Below are positions 1 to 8,277 of a stretch of 64,000 nt of DNA, piece by piece. A program made the translations under genes and the position numbers. The stretch is from Defluviitalea saccharophila (lineage in GTDB: Bacteria; Bacillota; Clostridia; Lachnospirales; Defluviitaleaceae). The stretch lies in the NCBI RefSeq assembly GCF_038396635.1, contig NZ_CP121687.1:496001-560000 (forward strand). The letters run 5' to 3'. How positions within the stretch are numbered: position 1 is the first letter of the stretch; the number at the start of each line of letters is the position of its first letter. Below the pieces are notes generated by a model. That model was not told the DNA's origin. It made no database searches and saw only the letters and a list, made by a program, of their open reading frames with translations.

Positions 1-467
1 ATAAAAGAAACATCTATCGAAGCAAAATCCCCTAATTCCGCCAAATCGTCTTTTGTTACATATCTTATATTGGTTTTTTCCATACAGACTACTCTTTCGT
101 CCTGCCGCAGTTTCCATGCAAATTGACCGTAACCTACATCAATGGCATATACCTTCTTAGCACCATTTTGAAGCATACAATCCGTAAAGCCTCCAGTAGA
201 TGCGCCAACATCCAGAGCAATCTTATTTTCTAAATCAATCGAAAATGCCTCCATTGCCTTTTCTAATTTATAACCGCCGCGGCTGACATATTTCATAACT
301 TCTTTCACTTCTATATTGGCATTTTCATCAACTTGTACTCCCGCCTTTACTTCTTTTATACCATTTACTATAATTTGACCTGCCATAATACTGGCTTTTG
401 CCTTTTCTCTCGATTCAAAAAAACCTCGTTTTACCAATAGGATATCCAGGCGTTCTTTATTTGTCAT
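1..467 (-). CDS. tlyA: TlyA/YqxC-family RNA methyltransferase (3' part cut by window edge)
   Basis: Translating the minus strand from an ATG at 467 gives MTNKERLDILLVKRGFFESR, the S4 RNA-binding domain start of the TlyA (hemolysin A-like) family. It is followed by the RrmJ/FtsJ-type SAM-binding segment ALDVGASTGGFTDCMLQNGA and a YAIDVGYGQFAW strand. The family 2'-O-methylates rRNA cytidines in characterised members. The start lies 7 bases after the dxs stop with an AAGGATGAT ribosome site, so it is translationally linked to dxs, as in Bacillus yqxC. About 155 codons are visible and the C-terminal part is outside the window. Family assignment is firm; the exact RNA target is inferred. Confidence 0.93.
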   Translation of the reverse strand, partial: MTNKERLDILLVKRGFFESREKAKASIMAGQIIVNGIKEVKAGVQVDENANIEVKEVMKYVSRGGYKLEKAMEAFSIDLENKIALDVGASTGGFTDCMLQNGAKKVYAIDVGYGQFAWKLRQDERVVCMEKTNIRYVTKDDLAELGDFASIDVSF

Positions 468-474
468 GTATTAA

Positions 475-2352
475 TCATCCTTCAATTATTGTTTTCTTTA
501 TTGTCTTTTGCATATTTTCAGCATCTAAATGATATTTTTTATATAATTCACTGCTGGTACCATGCTCTATAAATTGATCCGGAAAAGCAAATATTTTTAC
601 GGATACATCTTTAATATTATGCTCTGCTAGAATTTGCAGTACCTTGGAACCGAAGCCCCCAGTAATCACATTGTCTTCCATAGTAAATATGAACTTGTGT
701 TTATTGCAAACTTCAAGAATCATCTCTTCATCGATTGGCTTAATAAATCTTGGATTAATCAATGAAAGTTCAATACCTTCTTGTTTTAAATTTTCTACAA
801 TGGACTGAGCAAATTCCATCATTTTCCCTACAGCAAGGATGGCTCCGTCTTTTCCTTCACAAACAACCTCGCTTTTCTTGTATTCAATAGGAGTTCTATC
901 CGACTTCATTAAATTAAAGACTTTTCCTTTAGGGTAGCGAATTGCCACAGGTCCTTTCATCGTAAAGGCGAATTTCAACATTTCTTCTAATTCCAATTGA
1001 TCGCAGGGTGCCATAATCGTCATATTAGGCATATGGGATAAAAAGGACAAATCAAATATTCCTTGATGGGTTTCCCCATCTTGCCCTACAATCCCTGCTC
1101 TGTCAATTGCAAAGACCATAGGCAGATTTTGAATACATACATCATGAATAATCTGATCATAGGCTCTTTGAAGAAATGAAGAGTAAACAGCAAAAACAGG
1201 ATGAAATCCACTGGAAGCTAGTCCAGCAGCAAAAGTCACTGCATGCTGTTCTGCAATGCCTACATCAAAAAATCTTTCAGGAAATTTCTGCTGAAAATTA
1301 TTTAGACCGGTTCCATCAGGCATCGCCGCAGTAATCGCAACGATTTTATTATTTTCATTGGCTAAATTCACTATTGTATTTCCAAACACATCTGAATAGG
1401 TTGCTTCCCCTGATTCACTGAGTGCCTGTCCTGTTTTTACATCAAAAGGTCCAATCCCGTGATATTGGCATGGAAGCTTTTCTGCATGAGGATACCCCTT
1501 CCCTTTAACGGTTTTTACGTGAAGCAAAATTGGCCCTTTCATCCTTTTTACCTTCTTAAGTACGGATACAAGGGATTTAATATCATGACCATTAATTGGG
1601 CCTACGTAAGTAAAGCCTAATTCTTCGAATAAGGTTCCGGGAACCAGTAAATATCGTATACTTTCTTTGGTTTTTTTCACTGTTCTTGCAACACTTTTTC
1701 CTATGCCAGGAATTTTCTTTAAAATTTGATCGATATCTTCTTTAACTTCAAGATATACGGGCTCCGTGCGAATACTGTTTAAATATTTAGAAAGGCCTCC
1801 AACATTGGGAGAAATAGACATTTGATTGTCATTTAATACAACTATCAAATTGGTATTAGACCTTCCTGCATTATTTAAGGCTTCAAATGCCATGCCCCCC
1901 GTTAAGGAACCATCTCCGATAACGGCAATGACAGAATAATCTTCTTTAGTTAAATCTCTTCCAGCAGCCATACCTAATGCTGCAGAAATGGAAGTAGAGC
2001 TGTGTCCCGTCTCAAATATATCATGGACACTTTCTTTTCTTTTAGGGAAACCGCTAATTCCTCCCATTTGTTTTAATGTGCAAAATTTATCTTTTCTGCC
2101 TGTGATAATTTTATGCACATAGCTTTGATGGCCAACATCCCAAATGATCTTATCCTGGGGAGAGTTAAAACAATAATGAAGTGCTAAAGTTAATTCTACC
2201 ACTCCAAGATTAGAAGCCAAATGTCCCCCTGTTCTAGAAAGTGTATTAATTAAAAAATGTCTTATTTCTCTAGCGACTATATTAAGTTGATCTATGCTTA
2301 TTTTTTTTAATTTTTCAGGTGAATCAATACTATCGATGAATTGCTTCAACAT
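475..2352 (-). CDS. dxs: 1-deoxy-D-xylulose-5-phosphate synthase
   Basis: Condenses pyruvate and glyceraldehyde 3-phosphate to DXP with thiamine diphosphate, the first step of the MEP isoprenoid pathway. Visible are the N-terminal SRTGGHLASNLG with the catalytic-region histidine (about residue 44), the ThDP/Mg motif GDGSLTGGMAFEALNNAG (about 146), the pyrimidine-domain EQHAVTFAAG and DRAGIVGQDGETHQG, and a C-terminal transketolase domain. Length (625 aa) is typical. I start at ATG 2352, with GAAGGG just upstream, and not at an in-frame TTG 18 bases earlier. ispA upstream and tlyA downstream give the classical isoprenoid neighbourhood. Confidence 0.97.
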   Translation of the reverse strand: MLKQFIDSIDSPEKLKKISIDQLNIVAREIRHFLINTLSRTGGHLASNLGVVELTLALHYCFNSPQDKIIWDVGHQSYVHKIITGRKDKFCTLKQMGGISGFPKRKESVHDIFETGHSSTSISAALGMAAGRDLTKEDYSVIAVIGDGSLTGGMAFEALNNAGRSNTNLIVVLNDNQMSISPNVGGLSKYLNSIRTEPVYLEVKEDIDQILKKIPGIGKSVARTVKKTKESIRYLLVPGTLFEELGFTYVGPINGHDIKSLVSVLKKVKRMKGPILLHVKTVKGKGYPHAEKLPCQYHGIGPFDVKTGQALSESGEATYSDVFGNTIVNLANENNKIVAITAAMPDGTGLNNFQQKFPERFFDVGIAEQHAVTFAAGLASSGFHPVFAVYSSFLQRAYDQIIHDVCIQNLPMVFAIDRAGIVGQDGETHQGIFDLSFLSHMPNMTIMAPCDQLELEEMLKFAFTMKGPVAIRYPKGKVFNLMKSDRTPIEYKKSEVVCEGKDGAILAVGKMMEFAQSIVENLKQEGIELSLINPRFIKPIDEEMILEVCNKHKFIFTMEDNVITGGFGSKVLQILAEHNIKDVSVKIFAFPDQFIEHGTSSELYKKYHLDAENMQKTIKKTIIEG

Positions 2353-2394
2353 GTTCCCTTCTTTCTTCAAGAGAGATTATTTCTATCCCATATT

Positions 2395-2424
2395 ATTTTA
2401 ACCTCTTATCATAGGTTATTTCAA
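2395..2424 (-). promoter_or_regulatory. possible SigA promoter for dxs-tlyA
   Basis: Minus strand TTGAAA, 18-base spacer, TAAAAT, ending about 45 bases before the dxs ATG. The spacing is one over optimal and the -10 is imperfect, so this is a candidate only. It would let dxs be expressed after the palindrome that follows the DivPAP gene. Confidence 0.4.
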
Positions 2425-2453
2425 GCATAGGATGATCATTAAGTAAGAATAAT

Positions 2454-2476
2454 GGGCGAACAACGTTCGCCCCTAC
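2454..2476. repeat. GC-rich palindrome after the DivPAP gene (REP-like or terminator)
   Basis: GGGCGAAC, loop AAC, GTTCGCCC: a perfect 8-bp stem much richer in G+C than its surroundings, 7 bases after the stop of the DivPAP-like gene. On the minus strand it is followed by ATTATTCTTAC, a poor U-tract. It could act as a terminator or mRNA end-protector. The GGGCGAAC/GTTCGCCC form looks like dispersed REP-type palindromes, but only one copy is seen here. Confidence 0.5.
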
Positions 2477-2478
2477 TA

Positions 2479-2922
2479 CTATACACAAATCAATGCAATT
2501 ACTATGCCTAAAACTGCTCCCACCAGAACTTCAATAGGGGTATGACCTAAAAGTTCCTTGAGTCTTTCTTCGAAATGCAATTCATCATGTTCAATTTCTT
2601 CGATGATTTTATTTAAAACAGCCGCCTGTTTGCCAGCAGCTCTTCTAACTCCTGCTGCATCATACATAACGATGAGTCCAATCACAAGACATGCTCCAAA
2701 GAAAGGCGAATCATATCCCATTTGTTCTCCTACAGCTACACACATGGACATGACAAAAGCAGAATGAGAACTAGGCATTCCTCCTGAGCCTACCAATCTT
2801 GAAAAGTCCATTTTTCTACTTTGAATGAGTACTAAAATCATTTTAGACACCTGGGCAATAAACCATGCTAAAATAGATGTTCTTAATATTTCGTTGCTAA
2901 ATATAGATCCAACTGTATGCAA
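2479..2922 (-). CDS. divergent PAP2 (DivPAP/YuiD) family membrane protein
   Basis: A 147-residue protein of the DUF212/YuiD family, distant relatives of PAP2 lipid phosphatases. It has hydrophobic segments near both ends and in the middle, and the phosphatase-like motif GSGGMPSSHSAF (about residues 46-57) followed by AAGVRRAAGKQA. Start is TTG with GAGGAGG seven bases upstream; the ribosome site overlaps the ispA stop, so the two are co-translated. Lying between ispA and dxs, it may dephosphorylate an isoprenyl phosphate, which is inference. No substrate is established for the family. Confidence 0.82.
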   Translation of the reverse strand: MHTVGSIFSNEILRTSILAWFIAQVSKMILVLIQSRKMDFSRLVGSGGMPSSHSAFVMSMCVAVGEQMGYDSPFFGACLVIGLIVMYDAAGVRRAAGKQAAVLNKIIEEIEHDELHFEERLKELLGHTPIEVLVGAVLGIVIALICV

Positions 2923-2934
2923 TGCAAATCCTCC

Positions 2935-3822
2935 TCAATAAGTTCGAGACATTAAATATTCAGACAGCCAGGATAAAAACTGCCCTTTCTCTTTAAAAAT
3001 TTCTAATTGATGTGCAGCATCTCGAGAAAGTTGTTTGACATATTCTTTAGAATACTCTAATCCCTTTAAAGATACAAAGGTTGCCTTCCCGTTTTTTTCA
3101 TCACTTTTAATTGGCTTACCTAACTCCTCCTGTGTACTGATCACATCCAGTATATCATCCTGAACCTGAAATGCCATACCCAAACAATATCCAAACTCTT
3201 CTAATGCTTTAATTTCTGTGCTGCTTCCTTTTCCTAATATGGCCCCCACTTTTAAAGCAGCTTGAATAATTGCAGTGGTTTTATTTTTGTGTATATAATG
3301 AAGGATATCGATATCTACGGGTTTATGTTCAGAAATCAAATCAACAACTTGTCCGCCAATCATGCCTTTGATTCCTGCGGAAGATGCGATCACATCCATG
3401 GCCTCAACGGCTTCCCACGACTTTTGGCTTTTTATCGCATGAATCATTGTCTCAAAAGCTAAATTGAGCAGCGCATCTCCAGCCAATACAGCCAAGCCTT
3501 CTCCATATACTTTATGATTGGTTAGTTTCCCTCTTCTATAATCATCATTATCCATTGCTGGAAGATCATCATGAATTAAAGAATAGGTATGTATCATTTC
3601 TAAAGCACAGGCAAAGGGATAAATAATTTCTCCTACGCCTCCTACAGCCTCGAAAGCAGACAGCATTAATACAGGTCTAAGTCTTTTTCCCCCTGCAAAG
3701 GAACTGTATCGCATGGCATCATAAATCACTTCTGCATATCCGTGAGGCTGAGGTATAAATTCATCTAAATATTTATTAATAATCTCTACTTTATTGTCCA
3801 ATTCCTTTTTAAAGTTCATCAT
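2935..3822 (-). CDS. ispA: polyprenyl synthetase, farnesyl/geranyl diphosphate synthase type
   Basis: Trans-type isoprenyl diphosphate synthase that extends DMAPP/GPP with IPP. Both aspartate-rich Mg-binding motifs are present: LIHDDLPAMDND (first, about residues 87-98) and FQVQDDILD (second, about 219-227), plus the GGKRLRP substrate-binding loop. At 295 aa it has the short-chain IspA/FPPS length. It overlaps xseB by 14 bases. Two adjacent ATGs (3822 and 3819) share one GAGGAG site and the second has the better spacing. Product chain length cannot be settled from sequence alone. Confidence 0.95.
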   Translation of the reverse strand: MMNFKKELDNKVEIINKYLDEFIPQPHGYAEVIYDAMRYSSFAGGKRLRPVLMLSAFEAVGGVGEIIYPFACALEMIHTYSLIHDDLPAMDNDDYRRGKLTNHKVYGEGLAVLAGDALLNLAFETMIHAIKSQKSWEAVEAMDVIASSAGIKGMIGGQVVDLISEHKPVDIDILHYIHKNKTTAIIQAALKVGAILGKGSSTEIKALEEFGYCLGMAFQVQDDILDVISTQEELGKPIKSDEKNGKATFVSLKGLEYSKEYVKQLSRDAAHQLEIFKEKGQFLSWLSEYLMSRTY

Positions 3823-4060
3823 TATTCTCCTCTATAAAGAAGGGCTTTTCTATAAATTTACCTTCGGCATTTTTTTGCAGCATGATCACTTGTTTTTCGG
3901 CTTCTTCCAGTTCTTTAGAACAAAAAGAAGACAATTCGATTCCTTCTTTATAATAGTTCAAAGATTCTTCCAAAGAAATATCTCCATTTTCTAATATATC
4001 AACCAATTCTTCCAATCGCTCCAGACTTTCTTCAAAAGTTAAACGTTTTTTCCTTGGCAT
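3809..4060 (-). CDS. xseB: exodeoxyribonuclease VII small subunit
   Basis: A short acidic helical protein, 83 aa. The hallmark FEESLERLEELVDILENGD is at the N-terminus, followed by a helix that binds XseA (SLEESLNYYKEGIEL). It forms the multi-subunit exonuclease VII that degrades single-stranded DNA from both ends. I use the ATG at 4060, which gives MPRKKRLTFEES; upstream in-frame codons belong to the xseA overlap. It overlaps the 3' end of xseA by 29 bases and ispA by 14, the tight coupling seen in Firmicutes. Confidence 0.95.
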   Translation of the reverse strand: MPRKKRLTFEESLERLEELVDILENGDISLEESLNYYKEGIELSSFCSKELEEAEKQVIMLQKNAEGKFIEKPFFIEENNDEL

Positions 4061-5279
4061 TGTCTTTCTCCACTTCCTTCCGTGCCTCTTCAACCCATGC
4101 CGTAATGACTCCATCCTTCATACGAATATTGATATGATCGTTTGTCTTTACATCATCAATAGAAGAAATCGTTTGTCCATGATCATCCATTACAATCGAA
4201 TATCCCCGAGTTAACGTATTTAACGGAGACAAAGTTTCCAGAGTATTTATTTTATGTATAAGATGAGTTTTATAATTTCTTAATTGATCATTGATGTGTT
4301 TATGAAGATTTTTCTCTAAATAATCTAATTCTTGCTGCCTACGATAAACTAATTCTAAAGGCTTTTTAAATATTACACGATTTTGAATCCCAACAAGTCT
4401 GTTGTTATAAAAAGAAATTCGTTTATCTATTAATTGATTCAGAGTTCTTAAGATATTGGAAACTTTTGAGATATATTCATTTCTTGATGGAACAGCTAAT
4501 TCTGCAGCCGCTGACGGGGTTGGGGCTCTAAGATCGGATACAAAATCCGCAATTGTAAAATCAGTTTCATGCCCAACTGCAGAAATGACAGGTATCTTAG
4601 ACGCATAAATAGCCCTTGCTACCATTTCTTCATTAAAAGCCCAAAGGTCTTCAATAGATCCTCCACCTCTTCCGACTATTAATACGTCAGCTTGTCCCCA
4701 TTCATTCAACGCATGAATTGCTTCTGCTATGCTTTTTGGAGCGTCTTCCCCTTGTACCAGAGCAGGATAAAGAGCTAACTCAATATTTGGATTTCTTCTT
4801 TTAGAGACTTGAATAATATCTTTAATAGCTGCACCAGTCGGAGATGTAACAATGCCAATGCATTTTGGGAAAGGAGGAATCGGCTTTTTATTTTCTTGAC
4901 GAAACAAGCCTTCTGCTTCCAAATCTCTTTTAAGTCTCTCAAAGGCTTCATAAAGAACGCCTATGCCTGCTCTTTCCATTTTATTGACATAAATTTGATA
5001 TTGGCCGCTTTTCTCATATACGGAAACTGCTCCTTGAATCATTACATGCATACCATTTTTAGGCTCAAAGTTAAGAGCATAAACACTGCTTCTGAACATT
5101 ATACATGAAATCGCACTATTTTGATCCTTTAGTGTAAAATATAAATGTCCTGAAGTATGCTTTCTAAAATTTGAGATTTCTCCTTGTACCCAAATACTAT
5201 TTAGGATATAGTCCATATCTATTAATGCTTTAATATACTTGTTAATATCAGATACGGAAAAAATTTTATTATTCTTCAT
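4032..5279 (-). CDS. xseA: exodeoxyribonuclease VII large subunit
   Basis: Catalytic subunit of exonuclease VII. An N-terminal OB-fold (about residues 8-100, WVQGEISNFRKHTSGHLYF) is followed by the catalytic domain with GIVTSPTGAAIKDI, GRGGGSIEDLWAFNEE and SAVGHETDFTIADFVSDLRA, then a coiled-coil C-terminus. Length (415 aa) is normal. The ATG at 5279 is chosen over a TTG six bases upstream because GGAAG lies nine bases before it. The start sits inside the 3' end of nusB, so the two are translationally coupled. Confidence 0.96.
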   Translation of the reverse strand: MKNNKIFSVSDINKYIKALIDMDYILNSIWVQGEISNFRKHTSGHLYFTLKDQNSAISCIMFRSSVYALNFEPKNGMHVMIQGAVSVYEKSGQYQIYVNKMERAGIGVLYEAFERLKRDLEAEGLFRQENKKPIPPFPKCIGIVTSPTGAAIKDIIQVSKRRNPNIELALYPALVQGEDAPKSIAEAIHALNEWGQADVLIVGRGGGSIEDLWAFNEEMVARAIYASKIPVISAVGHETDFTIADFVSDLRAPTPSAAAELAVPSRNEYISKVSNILRTLNQLIDKRISFYNNRLVGIQNRVIFKKPLELVYRRQQELDYLEKNLHKHINDQLRNYKTHLIHKINTLETLSPLNTLTRGYSIVMDDHGQTISSIDDVKTNDHINIRMKDGVITAWVEEARKEVEKDNAKEKTFNF

Positions 5280-5694
5280 AGGCAACAGCTTCCACTGAAG
5301 AAGAAATCTTTCCTAATACCCCATTAATAAAAGCAGGGGCTTCATCACTGCTGTATTTTTTTGCTAATTCAATGGCCTCATTGATGGCTACACTTTTGGG
5401 AATATCGTCCCTATAATACATTTCATAAACAGCAACCCTAAGTATAGCTAAATCAACCTTAGACATTCTTTCAATTTTCCATCCCTTTGTGTAGTGGGAT
5501 AATAATTCATCAATCTTCTCCATATGAACTGAAATGCCCTTAAGCTCTTCTAAAATATAATTTCTATCTTCTTCTTTTATATGGGAATGCTGTTCAAAAT
5601 ATAGATCTATTCTTTCTTGCTCCTCGTCAGGCTGAGCAAACTCTTTTTGAAACAATAAAGTAAAAATATGTTCTCTCACTCTACGGCGGCTCAT
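5269..5694 (-). CDS. nusB: transcription antitermination factor NusB
   Basis: All-helical NusB of 141 aa, the partner of NusE/S10 on boxA RNA in rRNA operons. Seen: SRRRVREHIFTLLFQKEF at the N-terminus and the conserved C-terminal VAINEAIELAKKYSSDEAPAFINGVLGKI. Start ATG has GAGGAGG seven bases upstream. It is preceded by a 34-base inverted repeat that separates it from asp23 and overlaps xseA by 11 bases downstream. Confidence 0.96.
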   Translation of the reverse strand: MSRRRVREHIFTLLFQKEFAQPDEEQERIDLYFEQHSHIKEEDRNYILEELKGISVHMEKIDELLSHYTKGWKIERMSKVDLAILRVAVYEMYYRDDIPKSVAINEAIELAKKYSSDEAPAFINGVLGKISSSVEAVAYEE

Positions 5695-5738
5695 TTTGTT
5701 CCTCCTCGAAGTTATTTATATAATTCTCTACACTTAAA

Positions 5739-5772
5739 TTAACCCTTAAATATAACTATATTTAAGGGTTAA
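5739..5772. terminator. 16-bp perfect inverted repeat between asp23 and nusB
   Basis: TTAACCCTTAAATATA, AC, then its exact complement TATATTTAAGGGTTAA. It starts 12 bases past the asp23 stop. On the minus strand the 3' arm is followed by TTAAGTG-type sequence, not a clear U-run; on the plus strand it is followed by TTTTTCC. It may attenuate read-through from asp23 to nusB or bind a dimeric regulator. Confidence 0.55.
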
Positions 5773-5784
5773 TTTTTCCATTTC

Positions 5785-6198
5785 CTATTCAAAAAATTCG
5801 TTTTCTTTATCTGGATTGCCAGATTTATTTTTTTCAAAATGAACACCTGTAATATTAAGATTGATTTCTATGACGGAAAGTCCAGTCATTGTTTCAACAG
5901 CATTCTTAACTTTTTTCTGAACATTTGCAGCAACCTCAGGAATCTTAAACCCAAATTTAATTACAAGAGATAAGTCAATGGATACTTCACTTTCTCCAAC
6001 TTCTACCTTAACGCCTTTTGACAGGTTCTTTTTTCCTAAAACTTCTGCAATGCCTCCGGCAAAGTTACCTGACATTCCGGCAATTCCTTCCACTTCCGTT
6101 GCAGCTAATCCAGCAATAATTGCAATAACTTCATCTGCAATCTGAATTTGACCAACTTGATTTATATCATTCATCGAATAAGTACTTTTCTCGTCCAT
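5785..6198 (-). CDS. Asp23/Gls24 family envelope stress protein
   Basis: A 137-residue Asp23/Gls24 protein like Bacillus YqhY. The core GQIQIADEVIAIIAGLAATEVEGI is followed by a VEVGESEVSIDLSLVIKFG strand and the C-terminal INLNITGVHFE. In Staphylococcus the family lies under the membrane and affects envelope stress; YqhY has been linked to acetyl-CoA carboxylase. Start ATG has AGGAGG at good spacing and its own extended -10 promoter. Its place between spoIIIAH and nusB is conserved in Firmicutes. Precise role unknown. Confidence 0.92.
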   Translation of the reverse strand: MDEKSTYSMNDINQVGQIQIADEVIAIIAGLAATEVEGIAGMSGNFAGGIAEVLGKKNLSKGVKVEVGESEVSIDLSLVIKFGFKIPEVAANVQKKVKNAVETMTGLSVIEINLNITGVHFEKNKSGNPDKENEFFE

Positions 6199-6257
6199 TT
6201 CGATTCCTCCTACGCAAAAGTAGATTAAAATTCAAATGGTGAATTTTTCTTAAATCC

Positions 6258-6285
6258 ATTATAGCAGATTTATCTACATTTGCAA
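6258..6285 (-). promoter_or_regulatory. SigA promoter with extended -10 for asp23
   Basis: Minus strand TTGCAA, 16-base spacer ending in TGC, then TATAAT. The TGn extension and perfect -10 make this a strong vegetative promoter. It lies between spoIIIAH and asp23 and would make asp23 independent of the sporulation operon upstream. Confidence 0.75.
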
Positions 6286-6298
6286 ATTAGTTTTATTG

Positions 6299-6994
6299 TT
6301 ATTTTAGCGGAATAATTTGAATTTTATCCACTTCAAATCCTGTGGCACTACGAACGATTTTTTCAATTTGAGCAAGTTCCTGTTCTGTTAATTTTTCTTT
6401 ATTAACTACTACATCCACACCATTGTCATTAATTCTTACATATACTTCTTTAAATCCTTTTGCTTCTATCATAGCTTCTGTAGCTGATTCTTTTTCTATA
6501 CGTTTTTGAAGGTTTAACATTTCTTCTGCTGCTTTGGATTTTTTATCTTTTTCTAAATCTTTATTGTTTAATAATTGCGTTAAGATTTCTTTTTCTTGAG
6601 CTCTTGCTTGCTCTCTATCCAATTTAGCCTGTGCAAAATAAGGTGTGTCAGTACTGCTATTTACAAATACTGCAGCTCCCGGATCCTCGCTATCTGCCAC
6701 TTCTTCTCCATCAGCCACTTCAAGACTTGCTTCTTCGGGATCTTCTAATGCTAATAATTCAGGATCATTTGTTAGAGCTTCTCCAATAATACCTTCAGAA
6801 GAATCTTCTGTTGTTTCCATTGTTTCCAAAATCATAGCATCATCGGGAATGGTTGATGATACATCTATTTCCTCATCATAAACAATTTCTGCATCCTTCA
6901 TGCGGCTGCTGTCTGTGTAGTTGAGATACCCTGCAATTGCAATCATAGCCACTAAAGCTGTCACAATAATTTGATTTCTTTTAAATACAAACAT
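6299..6994 (-). CDS. spoIIIAH: stage III sporulation protein AH
   Basis: Mother-cell half of the SpoIIIAH-SpoIIQ channel crossing the space between mother cell and forespore. One N-terminal membrane helix (about residues 8-26) is followed by an acidic low-complexity linker (about 30-110) and a C-terminal YscJ/FliF-like ring-forming domain (about 120-231, with a KGFKEVYVRINDNGVDVVV strand). The acidic linker is long, about 80 residues. It is the last gene of the eight-gene operon, with GGGGG seven bases before the ATG. Confidence 0.94.
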   Translation of the reverse strand: MFVFKRNQIIVTALVAMIAIAGYLNYTDSSRMKDAEIVYDEEIDVSSTIPDDAMILETMETTEDSSEGIIGEALTNDPELLALEDPEEASLEVADGEEVADSEDPGAAVFVNSSTDTPYFAQAKLDREQARAQEKEILTQLLNNKDLEKDKKSKAAEEMLNLQKRIEKESATEAMIEAKGFKEVYVRINDNGVDVVVNKEKLTEQELAQIEKIVRSATGFEVDKIQIIPLK

Positions 6995-7006
6995 ATTTAG
7001 TCCCCC

Positions 7007-7624
7007 TTATTTATTATTCATTTTAAATACCTGTACTTTATGTGCAGGAACACCCAATAAGGTTTCAGAAGCAGCAGTTAATTGCTGCTTGATCCTCGGA
7101 TCGTCACCCCCCTCAGCTAAAATTAAAATCCCTTGTATTTCTGGTTCTTTTTCCTTTAATACAATAGGCTGGGCGCTTCCTGACCCTGTATTTTGCATCA
7201 CAATTTTGTTTTGTATATCTTCACTTTTTATTTCCCTTCGACCTCCTTGATGATCTTCTTCATTGGTTGTGGAATAAGAAGAATTAACATCTTCTGCAAT
7301 ATGTACTTCTTTCCCATATGCAATAGTGATCATTACTTGAACTTTACCTACTCCTTCCATCTTAGAAAAAATTTTTTCTACCCTTTCTTCCATGATTTCT
7401 TCATAGGATTTGCTGCTTTCAATGGATATACTCTCCTCATTAATGATCCTGCTCGTATTACTGGATTTGTTCTGCATAATTGATAAGGATTTTGGAATAT
7501 CCGTAAAGACCGTATTCCCTAAAACAATAAATAAGATTCCCATCCCTATTACAAATAGGATATTGGAGATCATTTTTTTATTCTCTTTATGTAAGGATTT
7601 TAGCCACTCTCTAAATTTTTCCAT
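7007..7624 (-). CDS. spoIIIAG: stage III sporulation protein AG
   Basis: Ring-forming component of the SpoIIIA transenvelope complex. One membrane helix (about residues 20-38, ISNILFVIGMGILFIVLG) is followed by a soluble domain with the conserved MEGVGKVQVMITIAYGKE and a C-terminal GILILAEGGDDPRIKQQL segment. Length 205 aa is normal. Start ATG has GAGGTG seven bases upstream. Acts in the mother-cell membrane during engulfment. Confidence 0.95.
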   Translation of the reverse strand: MEKFREWLKSLHKENKKMISNILFVIGMGILFIVLGNTVFTDIPKSLSIMQNKSSNTSRIINEESISIESSKSYEEIMEERVEKIFSKMEGVGKVQVMITIAYGKEVHIAEDVNSSYSTTNEEDHQGGRREIKSEDIQNKIVMQNTGSGSAQPIVLKEKEPEIQGILILAEGGDDPRIKQQLTAASETLLGVPAHKVQVFKMNNK

Positions 7625-7639
7625 ATGTTTTCACCTCTG

Positions 7640-8269
7640 CTATTTCTTTTGTACAGTAATATTTATATTATCACCGGACAAATTATAGAAGTTAATTAAT
7701 AATTTTTTTATATTTTTTTCCAGTTCATCTTCTTCATGACCTTCTACTTTATTTTGTTTTTTACTATGGGCAGTATTAATTTCTACCGGTTTTATGGGTA
7801 CAATTGCAGTAATTTTTGAATCAGGTTCTTTATTTTTAATAATCGTTAAATTTACCCCTTGAATAACTCCATAGTCTTTATTAGTCTTATCTTCATTCAC
7901 ATAGGTTTCAACATGGCTTACACTGACATTGGTATTGTTTTCAATCAATTTTTTTATTTGTTCCCCAAGATTTGATTTATATGTATCTAAAATAAGCTCC
8001 TCCTGCTTCAGTTCAAGAACGCTGCTTTGCCTTACAATACTTTGACGTTCCATTTCTAGTTGATTGATCTCTATAAAGTTTTTAAATGTATCCTTATTGT
8101 CAAAAAAAATAGAGGTAATTGGTCTAATGAGTATAAGCATTAAAACAAATCCCAGGATCATATGAATATATTTTCTAAAATGGCTTTCGGGCATTAACAT
8201 CTCTATAAGAGCTGAAAAGATAACAAAAAGTGCTATGTTCCTTATCCATTCTCCAAACAATGCTATCAT
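7640..8269 (-). CDS. spoIIIAF: stage III sporulation protein AF
   Basis: Two N-terminal membrane helices (about residues 7-25 and 35-54, with the conserved YIHMILGFVLMLILIRPI) and a soluble C-terminal domain that resembles a ring-building motif. 209 aa. The start follows spoIIIAE closely and its ribosome site AGGTGG overlaps that stop. Part of the mother-cell SpoIIIA complex; exact contribution is not settled in the literature. Confidence 0.94.
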   Translation of the reverse strand: MIALFGEWIRNIALFVIFSALIEMLMPESHFRKYIHMILGFVLMLILIRPITSIFFDNKDTFKNFIEINQLEMERQSIVRQSSVLELKQEELILDTYKSNLGEQIKKLIENNTNVSVSHVETYVNEDKTNKDYGVIQGVNLTIIKNKEPDSKITAIVPIKPVEINTAHSKKQNKVEGHEEDELEKNIKKLLINFYNLSGDNINITVQKK

Positions 8270-8277
8270 CCAACCAC

